23,062 nt of DNA, from positions 1 through 23,062 of IMG/VR virus record IMGVR_UViG_3300030012_000977; one strand, 5' to 3'. A program made the position numbers and the translations under genes. The stretch is from a virus. The notes beneath the pieces are model-generated. The model did not search any database. It worked only from the letters and a program-made list of their open reading frames with translations, and was not told the DNA's origin. Numbering within the stretch: the stretch's first letter is position 1; the number at the start of each line of letters is the position of its first letter. Below, piece by piece: positions 14,468 to 20,876 of the stretch.

Positions 14468-15225
14468 TGATTAGAAATTATTACACCGAAGCATACAAAG
14501 GAGGAGTTATTCCTGTTGTTAGCAATACACAATTAGTAGATGGTACTGTTAAAGTTGCTTATTCTACTACATCAAGCGATAATGTTGCTATGACAACTAG
14601 CACAGCACTAGTATTAGTAACCGCTAATTTTGATATAAAAGTTGGTATGATTGTATCTGGAACAGGTGTTCCTGCAATTACCGAGAGTGGTTATCCAGTT
14701 AGTATATTAAGGTCTAGTGGAGATGGTAAAAACTTTACATTAAGTGCTCCAGTATCTGTTGGTTTAAACGCAGCGTTAACATACTCTGTATTAAATCAGT
14801 CTAGCTGGAAAGAATACAACCTGTTTATTGGTGAATCACCATTACAACAAAATAACTTTGGAAGTATAACAAGCGCAACAGCTAATGCTGCTTCTGCTGC
14901 TCAAAAAACTGTAACTTGGAAAGTAAGCAATCCATATGTTAAAGCTGGTATGACAGCTTATGATGATGGTGTTTCACTTGGCTTAGTTGACAGTATTAAT
15001 AATTCTACTTCTTTAGAATTAGTAACAAACGTACCAGGAGGTGGTATAGCAGATGCTTCTGTATTGACTTTTTCATATACAGCTCTTCCTTCTGTTACAG
15101 TAACAACAATAGATAACAAACAACTAACCTTTACTAATCCCGCTCAAGGATTTGTACTACCAGTTTCAGTAGTACAAGTAAATGCTGTAGCTGGTGGAAT
15201 TGGTAGCTTACTTGCATTAGATTAA
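14467..15225 (+). CDS. Putative virion structural protein
   Basis: The protein has 252 residues and starts right after the A13 tract. The opening is NYYTEAYKGGVIPVVSN. The body consists of alternating beta strands rich in Val, Thr, Ser and Ala, with two similar halves: ...KVGMIVSGTGVPAI...SILRSSGDGKNFTLSAPV and ...KAGMTAYDDGVSLGLVDSINNSTSLELVTNV, which suggests a duplicated immunoglobulin-like or beta-sandwich domain. A third strand set follows (TVTTIDNKQLTFTNPAQGFVLPVSVVQV). Codons here are richer in C/G than in neighbouring genes, as expected for an abundant protein. There is no catalytic motif and no Cys. A head decoration or tail-surface protein is the best guess; the family is not recognised. 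Confidence 0.7.
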   Translation: MIRNYYTEAYKGGVIPVVSNTQLVDGTVKVAYSTTSSDNVAMTTSTALVLVTANFDIKVGMIVSGTGVPAITESGYPVSILRSSGDGKNFTLSAPVSVGLNAALTYSVLNQSSWKEYNLFIGESPLQQNNFGSITSATANAASAAQKTVTWKVSNPYVKAGMTAYDDGVSLGLVDSINNSTSLELVTNVPGGGIADASVLTFSYTALPSVTVTTIDNKQLTFTNPAQGFVLPVSVVQVNAVAGGIGSLLALD

Positions 15226-15229
15226 TATT

Positions 15230-15505
15230 ATGGCATACAATCAAGCAAACAATCCATTAGGTCCAGCTAAAAAAGTAGGATCTACAAAAAACGACGAAAA
15301 ACCAGGTGGTAGTAACGCTGGTAAATATGACTCATCTGAAGGACCATTTTGTGGACCAGCAGGTGGAGCTCCTAAAGGAACATATCCTGTAGGTAGTGAA
15401 AAAAGAGGAAAATCAGCTATTAAACTAGCACATAATGCTCCAAATCCAATGGGTATTAAAAGTTGTGTTTATAAAAAATGGCCAAACTTAAAACCAAAAA
15501 AATAG
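15230..15505 (+). CDS. Small Gly/Lys-rich phage protein
   Basis: The protein has 91 residues, with leader AATATT-ATG four bases after the previous stop. The N-terminal half is disordered (NNPLGPAKKVGSTKNDEKPG). The C-terminal half has FCGPAGGAPKGTYPVGSEKR, then SAIKLAHNAPNPMGIKSCVY and KKWPNLK. From memory this C-terminal pattern (YPV...R..SA....NAP...I..CV..K.P) resembles a short motif seen in many phage proteins, where KYPI, an Ala-rich helix and V-x-x-K-Y-P recur (DUF6582-like). The two Cys flank the motif. The basic, soluble nature suits a virion or DNA-contacting protein. Function unknown. Confidence 0.65.
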   Translation: MAYNQANNPLGPAKKVGSTKNDEKPGGSNAGKYDSSEGPFCGPAGGAPKGTYPVGSEKRGKSAIKLAHNAPNPMGIKSCVYKKWPNLKPKK

Positions 15506-15723
15506 AAAAAATGGATACAAAAATTACAATGCGTAACGTGAAGTCTGCTATTAAAGACGATAAAGCGCACATCGATTATTTAAAAAGAGATGTTTTAGAT
15601 GATCAAAAAAAAGGAGGTAAATATAAAGACATTAACCAAACAGCTGACGAAAAACACATCTCTAAATTAGCTGGCGATATAAGACATGATGAAACATTTT
15701 TGTCTAAACACATGAAACACTAA
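15478..15723 (+). CDS. Small helical basic protein (start uncertain)
   Basis: The longest frame starts at ATG 15478 (81 residues) and overlaps the previous gene by 28 bases. An ATG at 15511, five bases after that gene's stop and preceded by AAAAA, gives 70 residues (MDTKITMRNVKS...) and is the likelier start. The protein is mostly charged helix: SAIKDDKAHIDYLKRDVLDD, then KHISKLAGDIRHDETFLSKH. This heptad-like hydrophobic spacing could form a helical hairpin. There is no membrane segment or Cys. It sits in the run of tiny genes between endolysin and holin. Function unknown. Confidence 0.6.
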   Translation: MAKLKTKKIEKMDTKITMRNVKSAIKDDKAHIDYLKRDVLDDQKKGGKYKDINQTADEKHISKLAGDIRHDETFLSKHMKH

Positions 15724-15725
15724 TT

Positions 15726-15956
15726 ATGGCAATACCACACAAAGGACACGGGCGCAATATAAAATATGGCGGAAATAACGCGGCAAACTCTAGAGAAATA
15801 GATATGATGCCAAGAAACTACAAGATAATGGGAGATGTAAACAAAGACATTGCTCCAACTAAGATTGTATCAGGAAGCGGATCAAAAGAAGGAGTTGCTA
15901 AAATGATGGATCAAAAATATGGTGGTCCAACCATGCACTATCATAAGAAAAAATAA
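15726..15956 (+). CDS. Small basic His/Gly-rich protein
   Basis: The protein has 76 residues, with leader TAATT-ATG two bases after the previous stop. It starts MAIPHKGHGRNIKYGGNNAA and ends KYGGPTMHYHKKK. It is rich in Lys, Gly, His and Asn, basic, and probably largely unstructured apart from a short helix near GVAKMMDQK. Together with the genes at 13440, 13804, 15230 and 15478 it forms a group of tiny basic proteins, a composition known for head-internal or DNA-associated phage proteins. No family recognised. Confidence 0.6.
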   Translation: MAIPHKGHGRNIKYGGNNAANSREIDMMPRNYKIMGDVNKDIAPTKIVSGSGSKEGVAKMMDQKYGGPTMHYHKKK

Positions 15957-16022
15957 ACCCAATAACACCATTACGATTATACCAATTAACAATTAATTAT
16001 TAACAAAACAAAAACAATTATT
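15957..16022 (+). promoter_or_regulatory. AT-rich non-coding leader before the 115-residue virion-like gene
   Basis: This 66-base gap has almost no G and repeated AATTAA/TTAACAA blocks. No clear -35/-10 or TAnnTTTG box is visible. It is one of only three gaps longer than 50 bases, so a promoter or translation-enhancing leader for the following gene is possible. Confidence 0.25.
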
Positions 16023-16370
16023 ATGGCAGGTTATTTAGAAATACCGATCACAGGTGGATCAGCTGCAACATCAAATACAAATAAGTTTGTAATCGATAAA
16101 AGCGACATTGTATTAATTCACCAAGGAACTGTTGGAGCTCCACAAACAAATCCAACAACAAAATCAGCAATCATCATGCAGGATGGTGTTGAATTACAAC
16201 TTACTCACACTGCTGCTGCAACTGGTTATTCAGTATTAGATGCTCTTTTAGATGCATACTCTGCTGCTCCAGGTAACGGTGTATCAAAAGTAGGTGGCGT
16301 TCCAGCTACAGTTAGTGCTACTGGACAAGCTCTTACTTTTGTAGTATTTAGCCAAGTTGCTATTTCATAA
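16023..16370 (+). CDS. Putative small virion protein (decoration-like)
   Basis: The protein has 115 residues, with leader AATTATT-ATG. It is beta-rich and Ala/Thr/Val/Gly-rich: YLEIPITGGSAATSNTNKFV, then SDIVLIHQGTVG, KSAIIMQDGVELQLTHTAAA, a single helix YSVLDALLDAYSAAP and a final strand QALTFVVFSQVAIS. There are no charged clusters, Cys, signal peptide or membrane segment. C-ending and G-ending codons are more frequent than in flanking genes. Its own 66-base leader and this codon use suggest strong expression, consistent with an abundant capsid-surface protein. This is an inference from composition; the family is not recognised. Confidence 0.65.
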   Translation: MAGYLEIPITGGSAATSNTNKFVIDKSDIVLIHQGTVGAPQTNPTTKSAIIMQDGVELQLTHTAAATGYSVLDALLDAYSAAPGNGVSKVGGVPATVSATGQALTFVVFSQVAIS

Positions 16371-16522
16371 TGAAATCTAGAGGCTTAGGAGACGATATTG
16401 AAAAATTCACCAAAGCAACTGGAATCAAAAAAATCGTTGACACAGTTTCACAGGGTTTAAACATACCCTGTGGCTGTGAGCAGCGTAAAACAGCATTGAA
16501 TAAAATGTTTCCAAAAAAATGA
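16370..16522 (+). CDS. 50-residue protein with a CGC cysteine motif
   Basis: The ATG at 16370 overlaps the previous TAA (TAATG), and the TGA overlaps the next ATG (ATGA), so the frame is fixed on both sides. The protein reads MKSRGLGDDIEKFTKATGIK, then KIVDTVSQGLNIP, C34-G-C36-EQRK and LNKMFPKK. From memory I associate the pattern GLGD-x-I-x-x-x-T-K-A-T-G-I ... C-G-C-x-x-R-K with tiny proteins in marine phage genomes. The C-x-C pair could bind metal, perhaps as a dimer. Function unknown. Confidence 0.6.
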   Translation: MKSRGLGDDIEKFTKATGIKKIVDTVSQGLNIPCGCEQRKTALNKMFPKK

Positions 16523-16827
16523 GTTTTAAATTAGTTCCACCTTATAAAAAAAATCCAACTCCAATAGTCAATATGCCTATGGAAGAAAATGTAATGGGTA
16601 GAGCTGATAAAAGAGGGAATATTTTATTAAACAAAGATTTGAAAGATCCAATACAAATTCAAGATACTATTGATCATGAAAATGTACATATAGATCAAAT
16701 GAAAAACGGAGACCTTGATTATGATGATGAAAACGTATATTGGAAAGGTAAAAAATATCCAAGAAAAGAATTTAACGAGAGTAATGAAAACTTACCGTGG
16801 GAAAAACCCGCATACGCAAACGAATAA
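16519..16827 (+). CDS. Small HExxH (gluzincin-like) protein
   Basis: The protein has 102 residues and starts in an ATGA overlap. It carries D-T-I-D-H53-E54-N-V-H57-I-D-Q-M, a canonical HExxH zinc site within a helix. It is followed by a beta segment, DYDDENVYWKGKKYPRKEF, and LPWEKPAYANE, in which E95 is a good candidate for the third zinc ligand. The N-terminus has LVPPYKKNPTP, and the short segment GRADKRGNILLNKDLKDP leads into the active helix. This is the minimal layout of a metallopeptidase (HExxH...E), with no signal peptide. It could process a virion protein or the cell wall, or be a catalytically retired structural protein. Placed between a CGC mini-protein and the holin-like gene. Confidence 0.65.
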   Translation: MSFKLVPPYKKNPTPIVNMPMEENVMGRADKRGNILLNKDLKDPIQIQDTIDHENVHIDQMKNGDLDYDDENVYWKGKKYPRKEFNESNENLPWEKPAYANE

Positions 16828-16829
16828 TT

Positions 16830-17291
16830 ATGTCAAAACCTAAGAAAAAATTTGCAGAAACTACTGTAGGTAAACTTTTATTTGGTGCAGCTTCATTAGT
16901 TAATCCTGCTCTAGGCAACGTGCTAAGTGGTGTAACTTCACCCTCTGAAGCTATAGCAGCTATTGGTAAATCTGACGTAAGTAGTGAAGATAAAATAAAA
17001 TTACAACAACTTATATTTGATCAACAAAATAAAGAAATGGAAAGTATCACCTCTAGATGGCAAGCAGATAGCTTATCAGATTCTTGGCTTTCTAAAAATG
17101 TACGCCCTCTAGTTTTAGTGTGGTGTATTATTATATTCTCATTAGCTGGTATATTAGATAGTGTAGAATCAATACCATTCCATATAGGTGAAACATGGAA
17201 TGATACTTTTGAAAAAGTAATGATGTCCGTTGTTTTAGCCTATTTTGGCGGACGCACGACTGAAAAAGCTACAAGTTTATTTAAAAAATAA
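16830..17291 (+). CDS. Three-TM holin-like protein (GTA_holin_3TM type)
   Basis: The protein has 153 residues from ATG 16830, which sits in an AATAATT leader two bases after the previous stop. A GTG at 16797 would add 11 basic residues inside the preceding gene and is rejected. Residues ~13-34 (VGKLLFGAASLVNPALGNVL) are hydrophobic. A charged helix follows (EDKIKLQQLIFDQQNKEMES...RWQADS). The W-x-x-x-N-V-R-P-L-V-L-V-W segment leads into a membrane helix at ~92-110, and a second at ~127-141 ends YFGGRTTEKA. The R-P-x-x-x-x-W and GGR-x-x-E-K pattern is typical of the gene-transfer-agent holin family. It should permeabilise the inner membrane for the M15 endolysin. Confidence 0.85.
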   Translation: MSKPKKKFAETTVGKLLFGAASLVNPALGNVLSGVTSPSEAIAAIGKSDVSSEDKIKLQQLIFDQQNKEMESITSRWQADSLSDSWLSKNVRPLVLVWCIIIFSLAGILDSVESIPFHIGETWNDTFEKVMMSVVLAYFGGRTTEKATSLFKK

Positions 17292-17347
17292 ATAAAACCT
17301 GTAACTATATTAATATAAAATAAATAACTAAATTAAATTCAATTAAA
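17292..17347 (+). promoter_or_regulatory. Non-coding gap after the holin, with a 12-base AT palindrome
   Basis: This is a 56-base AT-only-like spacer. TATATTAATATA at 17306-17317 is a perfect palindrome and includes -10-like hexamers. No -35 partner or Bacteroidota-type box is recognisable. It may separate the lysis region from the packaging region, or be chance. Confidence 0.25.
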
Positions 17348-17605
17348 ATGAGTGAAGCAAAACAAATGATTACCGAAGACCAACTGAAAAAAATTCAGGA
17401 CTTTCAAAAAGAGTTAAATAAACTTTTAAATGAAGTTGGATTTTTAGAGGCCCAAAAAACCGCAATATTAGCGAAGTTTCATGAAGTTAACAAAGAAACT
17501 GAGGACTTTAAAAAAGAATTAGAGAAAGAGTACGGATCTATCAATATTAATTTAGAAGATGGTTCTTTTACTCCAATCGAAAAAGAAGAAGAAGATAAGA
17601 AATAA
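17348..17605 (+). CDS. Small coiled-coil protein
   Basis: The protein has 85 residues, with leader AATTAAA-ATG. Residues ~8-63 form a nearly continuous heptad helix: EDQLKKIQDFQKELNKLLNE, FLEAQKTAILAKF, then KETEDFKKELEKEYG. A short strand ININLEDGSF and an acidic/basic tail EKEEEDKK follow. It lacks a signal peptide or lipobox, so it is not an obvious spanin despite lying after the holin. I recall proteins of this layout in T4-like and other marine phages without an assigned role. A small scaffold or coiled-coil virion factor is possible. Confidence 0.65.
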   Translation: MSEAKQMITEDQLKKIQDFQKELNKLLNEVGFLEAQKTAILAKFHEVNKETEDFKKELEKEYGSININLEDGSFTPIEKEEEDKK

Positions 17606-17832
17606 TGTCATCTGTAATTAGAAAGATAAGTATTGGTTCTGACTACAAAACCGATGCAATGCACTATTCGATAGGGCAGTCGGTATATGGTGGTCATACA
17701 ATATCACATATACTTTCTGATTCTAAAGACAATTCTTATAATATTTTTATCAAAAAAAATGACGAGGTATTGCCGTGGAAGAAATTTAATTCTAACATGG
17801 CAATATCCGTTGAGTATGATTTAGAATACTAA
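17605..17832 (+). CDS. Small conserved-looking phage protein
   Basis: The protein has 75 residues, and its ATG shares a base with the previous TAA. It is a compact beta protein: AMHYSIGQSVYGGHTISHIL, then DSYNIFIKK-type strands and EVLPWKKFNSNMAISVEYDL. The A-M-H-Y-x-I-G-Q-x-V-x-G-G-H-x-I pattern looks conserved and, from memory, occurs in other marine phages as an unassigned protein. No catalytic residues or membrane segment are visible. It is coupled to the tandem GroES-like gene by TAATG. Function unknown. Confidence 0.65.
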   Translation: MSSVIRKISIGSDYKTDAMHYSIGQSVYGGHTISHILSDSKDNSYNIFIKKNDEVLPWKKFNSNMAISVEYDLEY

Positions 17833-18437
17833 TGAAAAGTTTATTTGATTTTATTGTTAAACCTTATGGTGAACGATATAATAATAAAGTTAAAGTAGGT
17901 GACAAAAGCCTTATAATAAACACTCAGATAGAAACCTTTAAATCAGTTAACAATATAGCTAAAGTTATACAAGTTCCTTTAGCTTATAAAACTCCAATAA
18001 AAAAAGGTGATTTAATTATGATTCATCATAATGTTTTTAGAAGATGGTATAATATAAGGGGTGATGAAAAAAATAGTAAATCATATTTTAAAGATGGTTT
18101 ATATTTTGTAAATAAAGATCAAATTTATCTTTATAAAAGAAACAACAAATGGATGTCTTTTAATGATAGATGTTTTGTAGCACCACTTAGAGATAATGTT
18201 GAAATACACAACTGGTTAGAACAAGGTCTTATTGGAGTATTAAAATATGGTAATAGTGCGTTAGAAGCGCTAGAAATAACCGAGGGAGACGTTATTGGCT
18301 ATAAACCCTTTGGTGAATTTGAGTTTATCGTAGATGGTAAACGTCTTTATTGTATGAAATCTAATGATATTGTAATAAAATATGAACGTCAAGGAAACGA
18401 AGTTGAGTATAATCCAAGCTGGGCACAAAGCAGTTGA
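17832..18437 (+). CDS. Protein with two GroES-like barrel halves
   Basis: The protein has 201 residues and starts in a TAATG overlap. The second half (~133-185) follows the GroES core: LIGVLKYGN (GEVLAVGNG equivalent), LEITEGDVIGYK (VKVGDIVIFN), EFEFIVDGKRLYCMKSNDIV (KIDNEEVLIMSESDIL). The first half (~24-120) repeats the order: NIAKVIQVPL, IKKGDLIMIHH, then KDGLYFVNKDQIYLYKRNNK and CFVAPL. Neither half has an obvious G-G-hydrophobic mobile loop, so direct GroEL capping is doubtful. The C-terminus NPSWAQSS is polar. It could be a virion or assembly factor using the GroES fold, or a co-chaperonin variant working with the window's GroEL-like protein. The fold is inferred by eye. The last 56 bases overlap the next gene. 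Confidence 0.7.
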   Translation: MKSLFDFIVKPYGERYNNKVKVGDKSLIINTQIETFKSVNNIAKVIQVPLAYKTPIKKGDLIMIHHNVFRRWYNIRGDEKNSKSYFKDGLYFVNKDQIYLYKRNNKWMSFNDRCFVAPLRDNVEIHNWLEQGLIGVLKYGNSALEALEITEGDVIGYKPFGEFEFIVDGKRLYCMKSNDIVIKYERQGNEVEYNPSWAQSS

Positions 18438-18654
18438 AGAGCTTATTAAGGTAGCAAAAGAAAAAATTGTTGATTCAGAAGATGATGTTTCAGCAGATAG
18501 ATTAAAAAATGCTGCAGCAACTAAAAAGTTAGCTATATTTGATGCTTTTGAAATATTAAATCGTATTGAAGAAGAAAATAATATTTTAGACAATAAACAA
18601 GTTGAAAAAAAAGAAAAAACTTTCAGTGGGTTTGCAGAAAGAAGATCTAAGTAA
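18382..18654 (+). CDS. Candidate small terminase subunit
   Basis: The protein has 90 residues and is almost all helix: KLSIIQAGHKAVEELIKVAK, then EDDVSADRLKNAAATKKLAI, FDAFEILNRIEEENNIL and a basic GFAERRSK tail. Its place directly before the large terminase (shared base in TAATG), its size and its helical oligomeriser look suggest TerS. A DNA-binding HTH cannot be pointed out with certainty. The ATG at 18382 makes an unusually long 56-base overlap with the previous gene; a TTG at 18403 is an alternative. The hydrophobic-looking minus-strand frame across this gene is a shadow. The functional call rests mainly on position. Confidence 0.5.
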   Translation: MNVKETKLSIIQAGHKAVEELIKVAKEKIVDSEDDVSADRLKNAAATKKLAIFDAFEILNRIEEENNILDNKQVEKKEKTFSGFAERRSK

Positions 18655-20876
18655 TGTATAAGCAAACTTTATATAAGATAGTTGAACCTATTAAACCCCA
18701 TGTTATTAAAAGATTAAATAAATCTAAAAAATGGGAATATGGTTATAACAAAGAATATGATATTATTGTTATATCTAAAACTGGTCAAATAGGTGAAATA
18801 TACGAAATACAAAATTTACAAATAGCATTACCTTTAGCAGATAGTATATATAAACGATCTAATAAAAAATTAGAACAATATTGGGAGGTTTTTAAACCTA
18901 AGAAAGAATTAAAACAAATTAAAACAATATTTGATTGGAAAGCTTACCCGGTTCAATTTAAAGAAAAATTATACGATTATATAGATGAAGAATTTAAAAG
19001 AAGAGACGAAGGTTTCTGGTTCTATAATAAAGGTATTCCTACCTATCTTACTGGTACTCACTACATGTATTTGCAATGGTCAAAGATTGATGTTGGGCAA
19101 GCAGAATTTAGGGAAGCAAACAGATTATTCTTTATATTCTGGGAAGCTTGCAAAGCAGATACAAGATGCTATGGAATGTGTTATCTTAAGAACAGACGTT
19201 CAGGATTCTCTTTTATGGCATCGGGCGAAACTGTTAACATGGCCACAATATCAAGCGATGCTAGATTCGGCGTCTTATCAAAATCTGGGGCTGATGCTAA
19301 AAAAATGTTTACCGATAAAATCGTCCCAATCTCAGTTAACTATCCGTTCTTCTTCAAACCGATCCAAGATGGTATGGATAGACCAAAAACGGAGCTCGCG
19401 TATAGAGTACCAGCGTCAAGATTTACTAGAAAAAAACTTGACACTAATGAACAGATTGAAGAAATCGTTGGACTCGATACAACTATTGATTGGAAAAACA
19501 CGGGAGATAACTCCTACGACGGAGAAAAACTCGCGTTACTTGTACATGATGAGGCGGGTAAATGGGAAAAACCGGAAAACATCCTCAACAACTGGAGAGT
19601 CACAAAAACAACGTTAAGATTAGGTAGTAGAATTATAGGTAAGTGTATGATGGGTTCAACGAGCAACGCTCTTGACAAAGGTGGTAGAAATTACAAAAAA
19701 ATATATTATGACTCAGATGTTACTAAAAGAAACCGCAATGGACAGACTAGCTCAGGATTATATTCTTTGTTCATACCTATGGAATGGAACTACGAAGGAT
19801 ACATTGATTCTTATGGACACCCTGTCTTTGACACTCCGGAACAAGAAACTAAAGGAATCGATGGTCAAAAGATTGAGATCGGCGTCATACAACACTGGGA
19901 GAATGAAGTAGAAGGGCTTAAGGATGATCCTGATGCACTTAATGAATTATATAGACAATTTCCACGTACTGAAAAACATGCTTTCAGAGATGAAACGAAA
20001 CGATCTTTGTTTAATCTAACTAAGATTTATGAACAAATAGATTATAACGAAGGTTTAAAATATTCTGGAGTTATTACACAGGGTAGTTTTCATTGGAAAG
20101 AAGGTATACAAGATACACAAGTAATGTTTGTGCCTAGTAAACAAGGTAGATTTTTAGTATCTTGGGTTCCAAAAGAAGATCAACAAAATAGAGTTTTAAT
20201 AAAAAACGGGGCTAAATATCCTGCAAATGAGCATATGGGTGCTTTTGGATGTGACTCATATGATATATCTGGAACAGTAGATGGTAGAGGATCGAAAGGT
20301 TCTTTACACGGTTTAACCAAATTTACAATGGATGATTGTCCACCAAATTTATTTTTTTTAGAATATATATCTAGGCCACAAACAGCCGAGATATTTTTTG
20401 AAGATGTTTTAATGGCTTGTCATTTTTATGGAATGCCATTACTTGCTGAAAATAATAAACCTAGATTATTGTATTATTTTAAAAGAAGAGGTTATAGAGG
20501 TTTTTCTATGAACCGACCTGATAAAACTTTATATAAATTATCAGTTACTGAAAAAGAAATAGGTGGTATACCTAATTCAAGTGAAGATATAAAACAAGCT
20601 CACGCTGCAGCTATAGAAGCTTATATTGAAATGTTTGTAGGTTACAACAATGAACAATATGGTACAATGTATTTCCAAAAAACATTAGAAGATTGGGCTG
20701 CGTTTGATATAAACAATAGAACTAAACATGATGCTTCAATAAGTTCTGGTTTAGCTATTATGGCTTGTAATAAAAATAAATATAGACCTGTCGCTGAAAC
20801 TATAAAACAAGTTGTTAATTTAAACTTTTCTAAATATGACAACAAGGGTGATAAATCAAAAATAATTAATAGATGA
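18654..20876 (+). CDS. terL: Large terminase subunit (packaging ATPase/nuclease)
   Basis: The protein has 740 residues. The N-terminal ATPase has a deviant Walker A, KNRRSGFS at 180-187, and Walker B LALLVHDE at 293-300 (D299, E300) followed by AGKW. GSTSN at 334-338 is the coupling motif. A nuclease domain follows with FGCDSYD (D534, D537) and a C-terminal KHDASISSG Asp, the usual metal ligands of the RNase H-like fold. An N-terminal ~90-residue extension precedes the core. The ATG overlaps the previous stop, and the TGA overlaps the portal ATG. It pumps phage DNA into the prohead and cuts the concatemer. Bases ~19000-20000 use many more C-ending codons than the two ends of the gene. Confidence 0.93.
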   Translation: MYKQTLYKIVEPIKPHVIKRLNKSKKWEYGYNKEYDIIVISKTGQIGEIYEIQNLQIALPLADSIYKRSNKKLEQYWEVFKPKKELKQIKTIFDWKAYPVQFKEKLYDYIDEEFKRRDEGFWFYNKGIPTYLTGTHYMYLQWSKIDVGQAEFREANRLFFIFWEACKADTRCYGMCYLKNRRSGFSFMASGETVNMATISSDARFGVLSKSGADAKKMFTDKIVPISVNYPFFFKPIQDGMDRPKTELAYRVPASRFTRKKLDTNEQIEEIVGLDTTIDWKNTGDNSYDGEKLALLVHDEAGKWEKPENILNNWRVTKTTLRLGSRIIGKCMMGSTSNALDKGGRNYKKIYYDSDVTKRNRNGQTSSGLYSLFIPMEWNYEGYIDSYGHPVFDTPEQETKGIDGQKIEIGVIQHWENEVEGLKDDPDALNELYRQFPRTEKHAFRDETKRSLFNLTKIYEQIDYNEGLKYSGVITQGSFHWKEGIQDTQVMFVPSKQGRFLVSWVPKEDQQNRVLIKNGAKYPANEHMGAFGCDSYDISGTVDGRGSKGSLHGLTKFTMDDCPPNLFFLEYISRPQTAEIFFEDVLMACHFYGMPLLAENNKPRLLYYFKRRGYRGFSMNRPDKTLYKLSVTEKEIGGIPNSSEDIKQAHAAAIEAYIEMFVGYNNEQYGTMYFQKTLEDWAAFDINNRTKHDASISSGLAIMACNKNKYRPVAETIKQVVNLNFSKYDNKGDKSKIINR

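Noticed and set aside
16797-16829. N-terminal extension of the holin from a GTG
   Set aside because: It would overlap the preceding gene. ATG 16830 has the standard AATAATT leader and gives a normal holin N-terminus.
17306-17317. AT palindrome as an operator
   Set aside because: A 12-base AT-only palindrome is easily expected by chance in this composition. It is kept only as a note in the gap entry.
18270-18665. 131-residue minus-strand frame with hydrophobic stretches
   Set aside because: It is the reverse complement of Lys/Glu-rich coding sequence in two real + strand genes. It has no start context and all other genes are on +.
18985-19911. Two long frames (210 and 79 residues) inside terL in another + frame
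   Set aside because: They overlap the conserved ATPase core, and their sequences look random. They arise from the codon-use island.
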